The notes under the pieces are model-generated. The model was not told where the DNA came from. It saw only the letters and a list, made by a program, of their open reading frames with translations, and made no database searches. The position numbers were made by a program, and so were the translations under genes. A DNA stretch of 64,000 bases from an uncultured Collinsella sp. (GTDB taxonomy: Bacteria > Actinomycetota > Coriobacteriia > Coriobacteriales > Coriobacteriaceae): NCBI GenBank assembly GCA_900544115.1, contig UQTW01000011.1, positions 1-64,000 of the forward strand, written 5' to 3'. Positions 41,780 through 53,032 of this stretch are shown here, in pieces (the stretch's first letter is position 1; every line of letters begins with the position of its first letter).

Positions 41780-42343
41780 ATGGTTCCATCGCAGCATTCC
41801 GCGTTGAGGGGCGCTTTTGAGTGGGTCGCGGTCATCGCGATCGCGCTCGTGGCCACCTTCCTGATCCGCACCTTTGTGGTCGAGCCCTTTGTGGTACCCA
41901 CCGGCTCCATGGAGGACACGATCGAGATTGGCGACCAGATCCTGGCACAAAAGGTGAGCCTCGAGCTCGGTCAGCCCGTCAAACAGGGCGATATCGTGGT
42001 GTTCCACAACCCCGATGCCACTTCCGAGCATGATGTTCTTGTCAAGCGTGTTATTGCCACGGCCGGCCAGACGGTCGACCTGCAGGACGGCAAGGTCGTC
42101 GTCGACGGCCAGGCGCTCGATGAGGACTATACGACCGGCATGAGTTGGCCGCTTTCGGTCCAAGCGCCTGGCGCCCAGGTGAGTTATCCCTACACCGTTC
42201 CCGACGGGTGCGTGTGGGTGATGGGCGACAACCGCGAAAACTCAGCCGACTCACGCTACTTTGGTCCCGTTGATCGCTCTGATTTGATCGCCGTGGCGCT
42301 CGTGCGTTACTGGCCGCTTAACCGTCTGGGCGCTATCGACTAA
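41780..42343 (+). CDS. lepB: Signal peptidase I
   Basis: The 187-residue protease is read from ATG 41780, six bases after GAGGAG; a GTG at 41774 is also in frame. One N-terminal membrane helix (about 13-32) precedes the catalytic Ser43 in VVPTGSMEDT and the general-base Lys89 in VLVKRVIA. VMGDNRENSADSRYFG is the C-terminal box. It removes signal peptides at the outer membrane face. The single helix is typical of Gram-positive enzymes. Confidence 0.96.
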   Translation: MVPSQHSALRGAFEWVAVIAIALVATFLIRTFVVEPFVVPTGSMEDTIEIGDQILAQKVSLELGQPVKQGDIVVFHNPDATSEHDVLVKRVIATAGQTVDLQDGKVVVDGQALDEDYTTGMSWPLSVQAPGAQVSYPYTVPDGCVWVMGDNRENSADSRYFGPVDRSDLIAVALVRYWPLNRLGAID

Positions 42344-42402
42344 AAACCGCTATAGTACAGTACCTAACCGTGTAATCGTTTCGACGAGGGGATATTAGAG
42401 GC

Positions 42403-43314
42403 ATGAACGCTTCATCGCTTTCCTTCCAAGACATCATCCTGCGCCTCCAGCAGTACTGGGGCGAGCAGGGCTGCGTTATTATGCAGCCCTATGACTCCGA
42501 GGTCGGTGCCGGTACCTTCCACACCGCGACCACGCTGCGCTCGCTCGGTCCCGCCGAGTGGCGCACCTGCTATGCGCAGCCCTGCCGCCGTCCCGCCGAC
42601 GGCCGCTACGGCGAGAACCCCAACCGCATGCAGCACTACTATCAGTTCCAGGTGCTCATCAAGCCCTCGCCGGTCAACGCCCAGGAGCTCTACCTGGGGT
42701 CTCTTGCCGCCATTGGCCTGGACCCCAACGACCATGACGTCCGCTTTGTCGAGGACGACTGGGAGAGCCCGACGCTCGGCGCCTGGGGCCTTGGCTGGGA
42801 GGTCTGGCTCAACGGCATGGAGGTTACGCAGTTCACGTACTTCCAGCAGGTGGGCGGTATCGAGGTCGACCCCGTGCCCGTCGAGATCACCTATGGCCTG
42901 GAGCGTATCGCCATGTACGCTCAGGGCGTCAACTCGGTCTACGATCTGGTGTGGAGCTATCTGCCCGACGGCACGCCCATGACCTACGGCGACGTGTTCC
43001 TCGAGAACGAGCGCGAGTTCAGTGCCTATAACTTTGAGGTCGCCAACGTCGAGATGATGCGTCAGAAGTTTGACGACTACGAGGCCGAGTGCCATTCCTG
43101 CCTGGAGCGCAAGCTGCCGTTGCCGGCGTACGACTGTGTCATGAAGTGCAGCCACGCCTTCAACCTGCTCGATGCCCGCGGCGCCCTGTCCGCGGTCGAG
43201 CGTGCCAACTACATCCTGCGCGTCCGCGCCGTCGCCAAGGCGTGCTGCGAGGCCTACATGGCCGAGGTCGCCGGAGTCAACGAGAATGCCGACCAGGAAG
43301 GCGAGGTGGCGTAA
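42403..43314 (+). CDS. glyQ: Glycyl-tRNA synthetase alpha subunit
   Basis: The 303-residue subunit contains FQDIILRLQQYWGEQGCVIMQPYDSEVGAGTFHTATTLRSLGP, ARPCRRP-like AQPCRRPADGRYGENPNR, EDDWESPTLGAWGLGWEVWLNGMEVTQFTYFQQ and TYGLERIAMY, the class II catalytic motifs. The heterotetrameric form is bacterial; many actinobacteria use the dimeric type instead. The beta gene follows after three bases. No T-box leader is visible in the 59-base gap upstream, only a possible TATAGT. Confidence 0.97.
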   Translation: MNASSLSFQDIILRLQQYWGEQGCVIMQPYDSEVGAGTFHTATTLRSLGPAEWRTCYAQPCRRPADGRYGENPNRMQHYYQFQVLIKPSPVNAQELYLGSLAAIGLDPNDHDVRFVEDDWESPTLGAWGLGWEVWLNGMEVTQFTYFQQVGGIEVDPVPVEITYGLERIAMYAQGVNSVYDLVWSYLPDGTPMTYGDVFLENEREFSAYNFEVANVEMMRQKFDDYEAECHSCLERKLPLPAYDCVMKCSHAFNLLDARGALSAVERANYILRVRAVAKACCEAYMAEVAGVNENADQEGEVA

Positions 43315-43317
43315 GCC

Positions 43318-45414
43318 ATGGCAGACGCTAAGGATTTCCTGTTTGAGATCGGTACGGAGGAAATGCCCTCTGCACCGCTGAACAATGCCGTCAAGCAGCT
43401 TGGTACCATGATCGCCAAGGGTCTCGACGAGGCCGGTCTGGCCCACGGCGAGGTCCGCGTGATCTCGAGCCCGCGTCGCCTGGCTGCGCTCGTTGCCGAC
43501 GTTGCCACCGCGACCGATGAGGTTCACGAGGTCAAGCGTGGCCCCGCGGCAAACATCGCCTTCGACGCTGACGGTAACGCCACCAAGGCCGCCCAGGGCT
43601 TCGCCCGCAAGTGCGGTGTGGCTGCCGAGGACCTGGTCCGTCGTGAGGATACCGACGGTCGCGAGTATGTCTTTGCCGAGAAGAACATTCCCTCCGCACC
43701 GGCAACCCCGATCCTGACGGCCCTGTGCGAGAAGACCATTGCCGGCCTGCAGTGGCCCAACTACCGCTCCCAGCGCTGGGGCCACGAGCACGCGACGTTC
43801 GTGCGTCCGGTCCGCTGGATTTGCTGCCTTCTGGGCGAGGATGTTGTGCCTGTGTCGTTTGCCGACGTGACGAGCGGCAATACCACGCGCGGCCATCGCG
43901 TGCTCGGCCCCGGTGACCACGTTGTCGCCAGCCCCGCCGCCTACGAGCAGGTACTCGAGGACGCCGGCGTGCTTTCTGCCGAGCGCCGCCGCGAGGCCAT
44001 CCTTGCCGGTATCTCCGAGGTCGAGGCCGCTCGCCCCGGCTGCCATGTCGATACGCCCAAGAAGGTCTTTGAGGAGGTCATTAACCTCTGCGAGTGGCCG
44101 ACGGTGCTCGTCGGTACTTTCGACGAGGAGTTCCTCAAGGTCCCGCACGAGATTATCTGCGAGTCCATGCTCACCAACCAGCGCTACTTCCCGATCTATG
44201 ACGGCGAGGGCAAGCTGACGCGTGAGTTCGTGGTCGTCTCCAACAGCAAGCCCGAGAACGCCGAGCGCGTGATCGACGGCAACGAGCGCGTCGTGCGCGC
44301 CCGTCTGGACGACGCTAAGTTCTTCTACGAGGAGGACCTGAAGATCTCCCTCGACGAGTTCCGTGAGCGTCTGTCCAAGGTTGCCTTCCAGGAGAAGCTC
44401 GGTAGCGTGCTCGCCAAGTCCGAGCGCATCGAGCAGCTCGCGCTCGCTATCGCCCGCGAGGCTCACCTGGGCGCCCATCTTGCCGCCGACGCTGCTCGTG
44501 CCGCACACCTGTGCAAGGCAGACCTGGTGTCCAACGCCGTCGTCGAGTTCACGAGCCAACAGGGCGTGATGGGCGGTTATTACGCGACCGCGATGGGGGA
44601 GAACGACGAGGTTGCCCACGCCATTCGCGATCATTATCGTCCCCGCTTTGCCGGCGACGAGCTGCCCGAGGGCACCGCTGGCTGCATTGTGGCCTGCGCC
44701 GACAAGCTCGATACCATCGCCGGTATCTTTGCCATCGGCGAGCCCCCGACTGGCTCCTCCGATCCCTACGCGCTGCGTCGTGCCGCTATCGGTATCATCA
44801 ACATCCTGCGCGACCGTCTGCCGATCGATCCTACGTCGCTCATCGACTTTGCGCTCGAGCTCTATAGCGAGCAGGGCATTGAGTTCGACGCCGCCGAGGT
44901 CGCGCAGCAGGTTCGTGACTTCTTCCATGGCCGCCTGGTGAGCATGGCCCGCGACGAAAAGATCCCGGCCGATACCGTTGCCGCCGTCTCCGCGGTGCAC
45001 ATTATCGCCCCGTCCGTCTTCTTCGCCCGCTGCGCCGCCCTCGACGAGGCCCGCAAAAACGACGCTGAGACGTTCGACAACCTGGCTACCGCCTATGCCC
45101 GTGCCGCGCATATCTCGAAGCCCGAGCTGGGTGCGGAGTACGACCGCGCCCTGATGGGCGAGGCCGAACTCGCGCTCGCCGACGCCTCCGAGGCTGCTCA
45201 GACCGCTGTCGATGCCGCCCTTGCTGCCGAGGACTACCCGGCCGCATTTGCTGCCCTCGCCGCCCTGCGTGCCCCCATCGACCGCTTCTTCGACGAGGTC
45301 ATGGTCATGGACAAGGACGAGCAGCTTCGCGATAATCGCCTTAAGCTGCTCAACCGCTTCGAGGCCGTTTTCTCCGGCATCGCCAACATCGGTGAGCTTG
45401 CCCGCAAAAAGTAA
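43318..45414 (+). CDS. glyS: Glycyl-tRNA synthetase beta subunit
   Basis: The 698-residue subunit begins FLFEIGTEEMPSAPLNNAV, the family signature. It has RSQRWGHEHATFVRPVRWI, the HD-like central region (EKLGSVLAKSERIEQLA) and a C-terminal anticodon-binding-like part (DRFFDEVMVMDKDEQLRDNRLKLLNRFEAVF). It binds tRNA and completes the alpha2-beta2 enzyme. Codons are strongly C-ending, consistent with high expression. Its length is normal. Confidence 0.97.
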   Translation: MADAKDFLFEIGTEEMPSAPLNNAVKQLGTMIAKGLDEAGLAHGEVRVISSPRRLAALVADVATATDEVHEVKRGPAANIAFDADGNATKAAQGFARKCGVAAEDLVRREDTDGREYVFAEKNIPSAPATPILTALCEKTIAGLQWPNYRSQRWGHEHATFVRPVRWICCLLGEDVVPVSFADVTSGNTTRGHRVLGPGDHVVASPAAYEQVLEDAGVLSAERRREAILAGISEVEAARPGCHVDTPKKVFEEVINLCEWPTVLVGTFDEEFLKVPHEIICESMLTNQRYFPIYDGEGKLTREFVVVSNSKPENAERVIDGNERVVRARLDDAKFFYEEDLKISLDEFRERLSKVAFQEKLGSVLAKSERIEQLALAIAREAHLGAHLAADAARAAHLCKADLVSNAVVEFTSQQGVMGGYYATAMGENDEVAHAIRDHYRPRFAGDELPEGTAGCIVACADKLDTIAGIFAIGEPPTGSSDPYALRRAAIGIINILRDRLPIDPTSLIDFALELYSEQGIEFDAAEVAQQVRDFFHGRLVSMARDEKIPADTVAAVSAVHIIAPSVFFARCAALDEARKNDAETFDNLATAYARAAHISKPELGAEYDRALMGEAELALADASEAAQTAVDAALAAEDYPAAFAALAALRAPIDRFFDEVMVMDKDEQLRDNRLKLLNRFEAVFSGIANIGELARKK

Positions 45415-45448
45415 GCCAGCCTGCGCATAAGCGCAAAAGGAGCCCCGC

Positions 45449-46324
45449 ATGGATTGCCCGGTCACCGCTCGTCCCACCGTTATCGTTATCTCCGATTCGC
45501 TCGGCGATACCGCTTGTGAGGTGGTGCTTGCGGCGTCCGGGCAATTTGATGAAGGGGCTTTTCGTCTCTTGCGCCTGCCCAAGGTGACCTCGGTGGAGCA
45601 GGTCAAGTCATTTGTGGGGCCGCGCGTCGATGCCGACCATCGCGATGTCGCCGTGTTCCATACCATTGTCGATCCGGCGCTTCGCGCCCGCGTGCTCGAT
45701 TACCTGGGTATGCTGCATATCCGTTCGGTCGACCTGATCGGCCCGACGCTTGCCGTGCTGTCGTCGCTCATCGGTGTGCCGCCCAAGTGCGTTGCGGGCG
45801 TGATTCACAAGACCGATGACCGCTATTTCCATCGTATCGAGGCCATGGAGTATTTCGTTGAGCACGATGACGGTCGTGGTTGCGACGATCTGTCGGGTGC
45901 CGATATCGTGCTGCTGGGTGTGTCGCGTACATCCAAGACGCCGCTGTCGATGTATTTAGCCTATCAGGGCTACAAGGTCGCCAATGTCCCACTGGCGCAT
46001 GGCATGGAGCCGCCCAAGTCGATTTACGAGGTTGACCCGATGCGCCTGTTCGGCTTGATTTCGACCGTCGATGTGATTTCCGAGATTCGCGATAGCCGCT
46101 TGGGCGACGACTACGCCCGCGCCGTCGCAGGCTCCTATGCCGAGCCCGAGAGCGTGCGTAGTGAGCTTGCGGAAGCCCGCGCGCTCATGAAACGCCTGGG
46201 CTGCTTTGTAGTGCGTACCGACGGCAAAGCCATCGAGGAAAGCGCTGCCGAGATCATTGCCCACCTCGAGGAGATCCAGGAAGCCAGAGCCCGCCGTGCC
46301 GCCCGCCGCGCTCAACAAAAGTAG
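45449..46324 (+). CDS. ppsR: Pyruvate, phosphate dikinase regulatory protein (DUF299)
   Basis: The 291-residue protein has the DUF299 features: an N-terminal VIVISDSLGDTACEVV, DLIGPTLAVLSSLIG, YFHRIEAMEYFVEHDDG and the P-loop-like GVSRTSKTPLSMYLAYQGYKVANVPL. It is a bifunctional kinase and phosphorylase that inactivates or reactivates PPDK by modifying the active-site Thr. The PPDK gene follows on the same strand 326 bases downstream, supporting the role. The ATG follows AAAGGAG. Confidence 0.95.
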   Translation: MDCPVTARPTVIVISDSLGDTACEVVLAASGQFDEGAFRLLRLPKVTSVEQVKSFVGPRVDADHRDVAVFHTIVDPALRARVLDYLGMLHIRSVDLIGPTLAVLSSLIGVPPKCVAGVIHKTDDRYFHRIEAMEYFVEHDDGRGCDDLSGADIVLLGVSRTSKTPLSMYLAYQGYKVANVPLAHGMEPPKSIYEVDPMRLFGLISTVDVISEIRDSRLGDDYARAVAGSYAEPESVRSELAEARALMKRLGCFVVRTDGKAIEESAAEIIAHLEEIQEARARRAARRAQQK

Positions 46325-46381
46325 CTCACTTGGGACAAGGTTGTTTGGGTAGCTAATTTGGGACGGGGCTCTTTTAGCTAA
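46321..46381 (+). repeat. Two tandem AGCT-flanked GGGACRRGG-type repeats, copies B and C
   Basis: Copy B (46321-46348) and copy C (46349-46381) share the pattern GTAGCT, then TTGGGAC, then RRGG. Copy B includes the ppsR stop codon. Copy C has TAGCTAA and TTAGCTA at its ends. Confidence 0.7.
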
Positions 46382-46650
46382 CCAAAGAGAATACTTGGAA
46401 TTAATGCTGATAAATGGTAAAGCGATTTAGCAAAAACATCGCATCCGACCTGCACTTTCCTTGTAGTGGTATCTTCATAAGGTAACCACCTTTACCTACC
46501 GTTTACCGCCGGTTTTAGCACGTTTACCAAACCGCGCACCCTCTGCTCAAGCCTGCCCAAAACCCGCCGTATAGTTCCCTCACGGCCTGCATCCGGCGGG
46601 TCGATTCGTTACCACGGTCGTGCGCGTAAGCGCATGGAAGGGGAAGTATC
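46382..46650 (+). promoter_or_regulatory. ppsR-ppdK intergenic region with phased TTTACC sites and a -10 element
   Basis: The 326-base gap starts with the repeats above. TTTACC occurs on the plus strand at 46491, 46502 and 46523, spaced 11 and 21 bases; GGTAAC and GGTAAA occur at 46481 and 46416. A TATAGT (46570-46575) could be the -10 of ppdK, placing the array at about -90 to -55. An 8-bp inverted repeat (46562-46569 with 46594-46601) surrounds it. Nothing else is recognisable. Confidence 0.5.
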
Positions 46651-49401
<2,751 letters not shown>

Positions 49402-49439
49402 CGTTTTGGGTATAGACGCCTAGCGTAGCCCCCTTCATG

Positions 49440-49472
49440 CCGCCCGCCTCATTCGTGAGGCGGGCGGTTATC
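49440..49472 (+). terminator. Hairpin terminator after ppdK
   Basis: A perfect 12-bp G/C-rich stem (49440-49451 with 49456-49467) has a TTCG-type loop and is followed by a short TTAT. Confidence 0.75.
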
Positions 49473-49513
49473 ATGTGCGGGTTTTGTCTTTTTGTCTGCG
49501 TAAAAAATTGTTC

Positions 49514-49541
49514 TTGCAGCAGAAACCCGCGCGTGTATACT
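49514..49541 (+). promoter_or_regulatory. Promoter of rplS
   Basis: TTGCAG (49514-49519) and TATACT (49536-49541) are 16 bases apart, about 70 bases before the rplS start. Confidence 0.7.
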
Positions 49542-49610
49542 CGAATACGTTTGTTCAACTACGTGCCGGCCAAGGTGGTACGGCACCTCTAGAAGAGTAA
49601 GGAATTGCAC

Positions 49611-49952
49611 ATGGATTACATCCGCGCAATCGAGCGTCAGCAGATCCGCGAGGACATTCCTCAGGTTCGCGTCGCCGACAACGTCAAGGTTCACTACCGC
49701 ATTAAGGAAGGCGACCGCGAGCGCATCCAGGTCTTCCAGGGCGACGTCATCCGCATGGCCGGCGCCGGTGCCCGCGAGACCTTCACCGTCCGCAAGATGT
49801 CCTTCGGTGTCGGTGTTGAGCGTACCTTCCCGCTTCACAGCCCCAAGATCGCCAAGCTCGAGGTCGTTCGTCATGGTCGCGTCCGTCGCGCCAAGCTGTA
49901 CTACCTCCGCGACAAGGTGGGCAAGGCTGCTCGCATCCCCGAGAAGCGCTAA
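49611..49952 (+). CDS. rplS: 50S ribosomal protein L19
   Basis: The 113-residue protein is read from ATG 49611, after AAGGA; a TTG at 49605 is in frame. It contains RVADNVKVHYRIKEGDRERIQVFQGDVI, ETFTVRKMSFGVGVERTFPLHSPKI and RRAKLYYLRDKVGKAARIPEKR, as expected. It sits at the 30S-50S interface. In many bacteria it closes the rpsP-rimM-trmD operon; here it is eight kilobases away with its own promoter. Confidence 0.98.
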   Translation: MDYIRAIERQQIREDIPQVRVADNVKVHYRIKEGDRERIQVFQGDVIRMAGAGARETFTVRKMSFGVGVERTFPLHSPKIAKLEVVRHGRVRRAKLYYLRDKVGKAARIPEKR

Positions 49953-49986
49953 GAAGATCGCAGCGTCTGTCCACTCGTTTGGACAC

Positions 49987-50016
49987 AAGGGTCACCTTCG
50001 GGTGGCCCTTCTTTTT
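49987..50016 (+). terminator. Intrinsic terminator after rplS
   Basis: A 10-bp stem (49987-49996 with 50001-50010, one T-G pair) with a TTCG loop is followed by CTTTTT. Confidence 0.9.
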
Positions 50017-50045
50017 ATCTGATTTGCATGTAAGGAGGGCCTGGT

Positions 50046-50834
50046 ATGGCCAACATGACGAGCTCGGTTTCGGCATCGCAGGTTGCCGGTGAGTTGGCGA
50101 GCGCTACGTTTGAGGAGATTCCCGCCCTCGTGGAGCATTATCGCGAGGACCCGCGCCAGCAGGTGATCAAGGCTTGTGAACGCGCCCTCAAACGCCATGC
50201 CAAAGAGCTTGCCGAGCGCGAGCGCGTCAATGACATGTACGAGCTTATGCATGAGCTTGGCGGCGATGGGGTGGTCGTTGGTGTCGACGAGGTGGGTCGC
50301 GGATCGGTGGCCGGTCCTTTGACGGTGTGCGCCGTCTGTCTTCCTATGGAGCCGCACGTTTGGGGTATCAACGATTCCAAAAAGCTCACGCCGGCGCGCC
50401 GCGAGTTGCTCTCAGTGAAGATTGCCGAGGTGGCGACGGCGATCGGTTTTTGCCATATTGCGCCGAAGGATATCGATGAGATGGGCATGGCCCGTGCTAT
50501 CCGTACCGCCGTTGCGGGCGCCGTGGCCGATACGGGACTTGAACCCGACTGCGTCCTCATGGATGGCAACCCCTTGGGCGCCGTTCCCAACGAGCGCGAC
50601 GTGGTGAAGGGCGATGCCAAAATCGCCTGCATCGCCGCGGCGTCCATCATGGCCAAGGTCACGCGTGACGAGATGATGGTCGAGTACGACGCCGAGTATC
50701 CCGAGTACCATCTGGCCGAGTCGAAGGGCTATGCAAGCCCCGAGCATATCGAGGCCATTCGCAAACATGGACTTTGTCCACTGCACCGCGTGAGCTTTTG
50801 CGGAAACTTTCTGCAGACTGAGCGCCTTTTCTAG
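50046..50834 (+). CDS. rnhB: Ribonuclease HII
   Basis: The 262-residue enzyme has an N-terminal helical extension of about 70 residues typical of Gram-positive RNase HII, then VVGVDEVGRGSVAGPLTVCAV (catalytic Asp-Glu), INDSKKLTPARREL, LMDGNPLG, KGDAKIACIAAASIMAKVTRD and the C-terminal HRVSFC. It removes single ribonucleotides and RNA from DNA. It follows a GGAGG site. The yraN gene follows after a terminator. Confidence 0.97.
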   Translation: MANMTSSVSASQVAGELASATFEEIPALVEHYREDPRQQVIKACERALKRHAKELAERERVNDMYELMHELGGDGVVVGVDEVGRGSVAGPLTVCAVCLPMEPHVWGINDSKKLTPARRELLSVKIAEVATAIGFCHIAPKDIDEMGMARAIRTAVAGAVADTGLEPDCVLMDGNPLGAVPNERDVVKGDAKIACIAAASIMAKVTRDEMMVEYDAEYPEYHLAESKGYASPEHIEAIRKHGLCPLHRVSFCGNFLQTERLF

Positions 50835-50883
50835 GTCAATTGTGGAGACAGGGACCTCAGGGGTTTTATAAACCTGCTGGTAG

Positions 50884-50925
50884 CGGGCCGTATGCAACAC
50901 CATTGCTGCGTACGGCCCGTTTTTT
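50884..50925 (+). terminator. Intrinsic terminator after rnhB
   Basis: A 13-bp stem (50884-50896 with 50907-50919, one T-G pair) is followed by six T residues. The upstream 50843-50874 segment holds a GAGACAGGGACC phrase and a small GGTTT/AAACC hairpin. Confidence 0.9.
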
Positions 50926-51023
50926 GACGGCATTTGGTCAGCTTTTGGTTTGCTTCCGGTACTTACCCGCATGAAAGGTGCCCTCATCATCGGGGCAATG
51001 CAGCGTGCGGGAAAGGAGACCCC

Positions 51024-51509
51024 ATGAGTGCCGCAAGCAAAAAGAGCAAGACGCAGCAGCTCAAGGAGCGTTGGGAAAACGGCGAGCTCGACTGCGGGGC
51101 GATGACGCCCGAGTTTATCAAGGGGCTCAGTCCCCGCGAGCTGGGCATGCTGGGCGAGCTGATCACCATCGACTACTTTAACGAGCGCGGCTACACCTTG
51201 CTGGAGCAGGGTTATCGTTGCACCGAGGGCGAGGCCGATCTGGTGCTGCTCGATGAGCTCGACGATGTCGTGGTGATGGCCGAGGTCAAGACCAGACGCG
51301 TCGCACTGGATTGCAGCACGCGGGTCTTTCCCGAGGAGGCCGTGGACGCCCAAAAGCAACGCCGCTACCGCCGCATCGCAAGTTGCTATCTCATGGATCA
51401 TTATCCGCTCAAGGCGATTCGCTTCGATGCCGTGGGTGTCACCATTCGCGGCGGGCATATCGCTGAGATCGAGCATCAGTACAACGCGTTCGATTGGCAG
51501 GTGTCGTGA
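51024..51509 (+). CDS. UPF0102/YraN family endonuclease-like protein
   Basis: The 161-residue protein is read from ATG 51024, seven bases after AAAGGAG; earlier in-frame starts have no site. It contains LGELITIDYFNERGYTLLEQGYRCTEGEADLVLLD (E-x-D), then VVMAEVKTRR (E-x-K), the PD-(D/E)xK nuclease-like core of YraN, and RYRRIASCYL. YraN is often next to rnhB, comM and dprA, as here, and may serve in recombination or transformation. A 40-residue Lys-rich N-terminal extension precedes the core. Confidence 0.88.
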   Translation: MSAASKKSKTQQLKERWENGELDCGAMTPEFIKGLSPRELGMLGELITIDYFNERGYTLLEQGYRCTEGEADLVLLDELDDVVVMAEVKTRRVALDCSTRVFPEEAVDAQKQRRYRRIASCYLMDHYPLKAIRFDAVGVTIRGGHIAEIEHQYNAFDWQVS

Positions 51510-53032
51510 TGGCGTTCGAGACGTTTGCCGTTCACGCGGCCTGCATCCGTGGCGTCGAGGCGATTCACGTCACGGTCGAGGTCTCGCTTGCCGGCGGCGT
51601 TCCGGGCATTCAGATGCTCGGCATTCCGAGTATGGAGGTGATGGAGTCACGCGGTCGTATTCGCTGCGCGATGCGCTCCGCCGGGTTCGAAATCCCGCGC
51701 TCGGGCATTACGGTCAATCTGGCGCCTGGCGATATTCGCAAGACCGGTAGCGGCTTTGATCTGCCCATCGCCATCGCGGTTCTGGCGGCCGATGGGCAGA
51801 TTCCCCGTGACAACCTCGATCGCTGCCTTATCGCCGGCGAGCTCGGCTTGGACGGTACGGTGCTTCCCGTCAAGGGCGAGGTGGCGTTTCAGCTATTGGC
51901 GCGTGATATGGGGCTGTCCTTTATCGCCGGCAGGTTCGATCAGCATGTGCCGCTTGCGGGCGTGGATTGCGGATTTATCGATCATTTGTCTCAGCTTGCC
52001 CATGGCATGGGCGATGCCGCGCGGCACTACTTGGATTCTGAAGTGCTCGAGGCGACCTTTGAGCCCGAGCTCGACTATGCCGACGTACTGGGGCAGGAGG
52101 TCGCCAAGCGCGGCATGGCGCTTGCGGCGGCAGGAGAACTCGGCTTGCTCATGATCGGGTCCCCGGGATCGGGCAAGACGATGCTCGCGCGTCGTATGAC
52201 CGGCATCCTGCCCGAGCTTTCCGTTGAGGATCAACAGGAGGCGCTGTGCATCCATTCGGTTTTGGGTGAGAACATTGATGGCTTGTTGGCGGGGCACCGG
52301 CCCTTCCGCAGCCCCCATCACAGTATTTCGACCGCAGGTCTTATCGGCGGTGGGCGCCCGGTGCACCCGGGTGAGATCAGCCTTGCTCATGGCGGCGTGC
52401 TCTTTTTGGACGAGCTTGCTGAGTTTCCCACGGGTGTGCTGCAGACGCTGCGTCAGCCCATCGAACGCGGCTACGTCAGGATCGTACGCGTCGACGGGGC
52501 TTTTACCTTCCCGTCGCGCTTTCAGCTGCTGGCTGCGAGCAATCCCTGCCCCTGCGGCTTTTTGGGCGATCGTGAGGTACCGTGTCGCTGCTCGGCGGCG
52601 ATGGTCGAGCGCTATCGGTCTAAACTGCGCGGTCCTTTGGCCGACCGTATCGACATGATGATCGATGTGACCCGTCCCGACCCTCAGGTGATTATCGAGG
52701 GCGCGGAGGGTATGTCGTCAGCTGAGTTACGTGACTACGTTGTGCGCGGTCGCGCTTTTCGCGCTTGGCGCGAATCCCGTATGGACGATGCTGATGCCGA
52801 GGCCGAGGATGACGAGACACGGTCCATTGACGGCGTCGTTTCGACCTTTGAGCTCGATGATGCGGCGGAGAAGTGTGTGCTCGGCCTGTCGAAGCGCACG
52901 CATCTCACGGGCCGCGGCATCGTGCGCCTGGTGCGTATCGCGCGTACCATCGCCGACGTCGCCGAGAGCGAGCAAGTGACGCAGGACCACGTGCTCGAGG
53001 CGGCGATGTACCAGGGAAGGAGGGACCAATGA
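51509..53032 (+). CDS. YifB/ComM family Mg-chelatase-like AAA ATPase
   Basis: The 507-residue protein is read from ATG 51509, overlapping the yraN stop by one base. The N-terminal Lon-protease-like domain (about 1-170) precedes the AAA core with Walker A GSPGSGKTMLARRM, FRSPHHSISTAGLIGGGRPVHPGEISLAHGGVLFLDELAEF (Walker B) and ASNPCPCGF. The C-terminal Mg-chelatase region follows. In ComM the protein is a hexameric helicase that extends branch migration during natural transformation. The dprA gene follows directly, consistent with that function. Confidence 0.93.
   Translation: MAFETFAVHAACIRGVEAIHVTVEVSLAGGVPGIQMLGIPSMEVMESRGRIRCAMRSAGFEIPRSGITVNLAPGDIRKTGSGFDLPIAIAVLAADGQIPRDNLDRCLIAGELGLDGTVLPVKGEVAFQLLARDMGLSFIAGRFDQHVPLAGVDCGFIDHLSQLAHGMGDAARHYLDSEVLEATFEPELDYADVLGQEVAKRGMALAAAGELGLLMIGSPGSGKTMLARRMTGILPELSVEDQQEALCIHSVLGENIDGLLAGHRPFRSPHHSISTAGLIGGGRPVHPGEISLAHGGVLFLDELAEFPTGVLQTLRQPIERGYVRIVRVDGAFTFPSRFQLLAASNPCPCGFLGDREVPCRCSAAMVERYRSKLRGPLADRIDMMIDVTRPDPQVIIEGAEGMSSAELRDYVVRGRAFRAWRESRMDDADAEAEDDETRSIDGVVSTFELDDAAEKCVLGLSKRTHLTGRGIVRLVRIARTIADVAESEQVTQDHVLEAAMYQGRRDQ

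Noticed and set aside
42344..42402. Possible T-box or riboswitch before glyQ
   Set aside because: The gap is only 59 bases, too short for a T-box, and no specifier loop or antiterminator is seen.
42412..45666. Minus-strand open frame antisense to glyQ and glyS
   Set aside because: It is an antisense shadow of two well-defined synthetase genes; no ribosome site or family motif is present.
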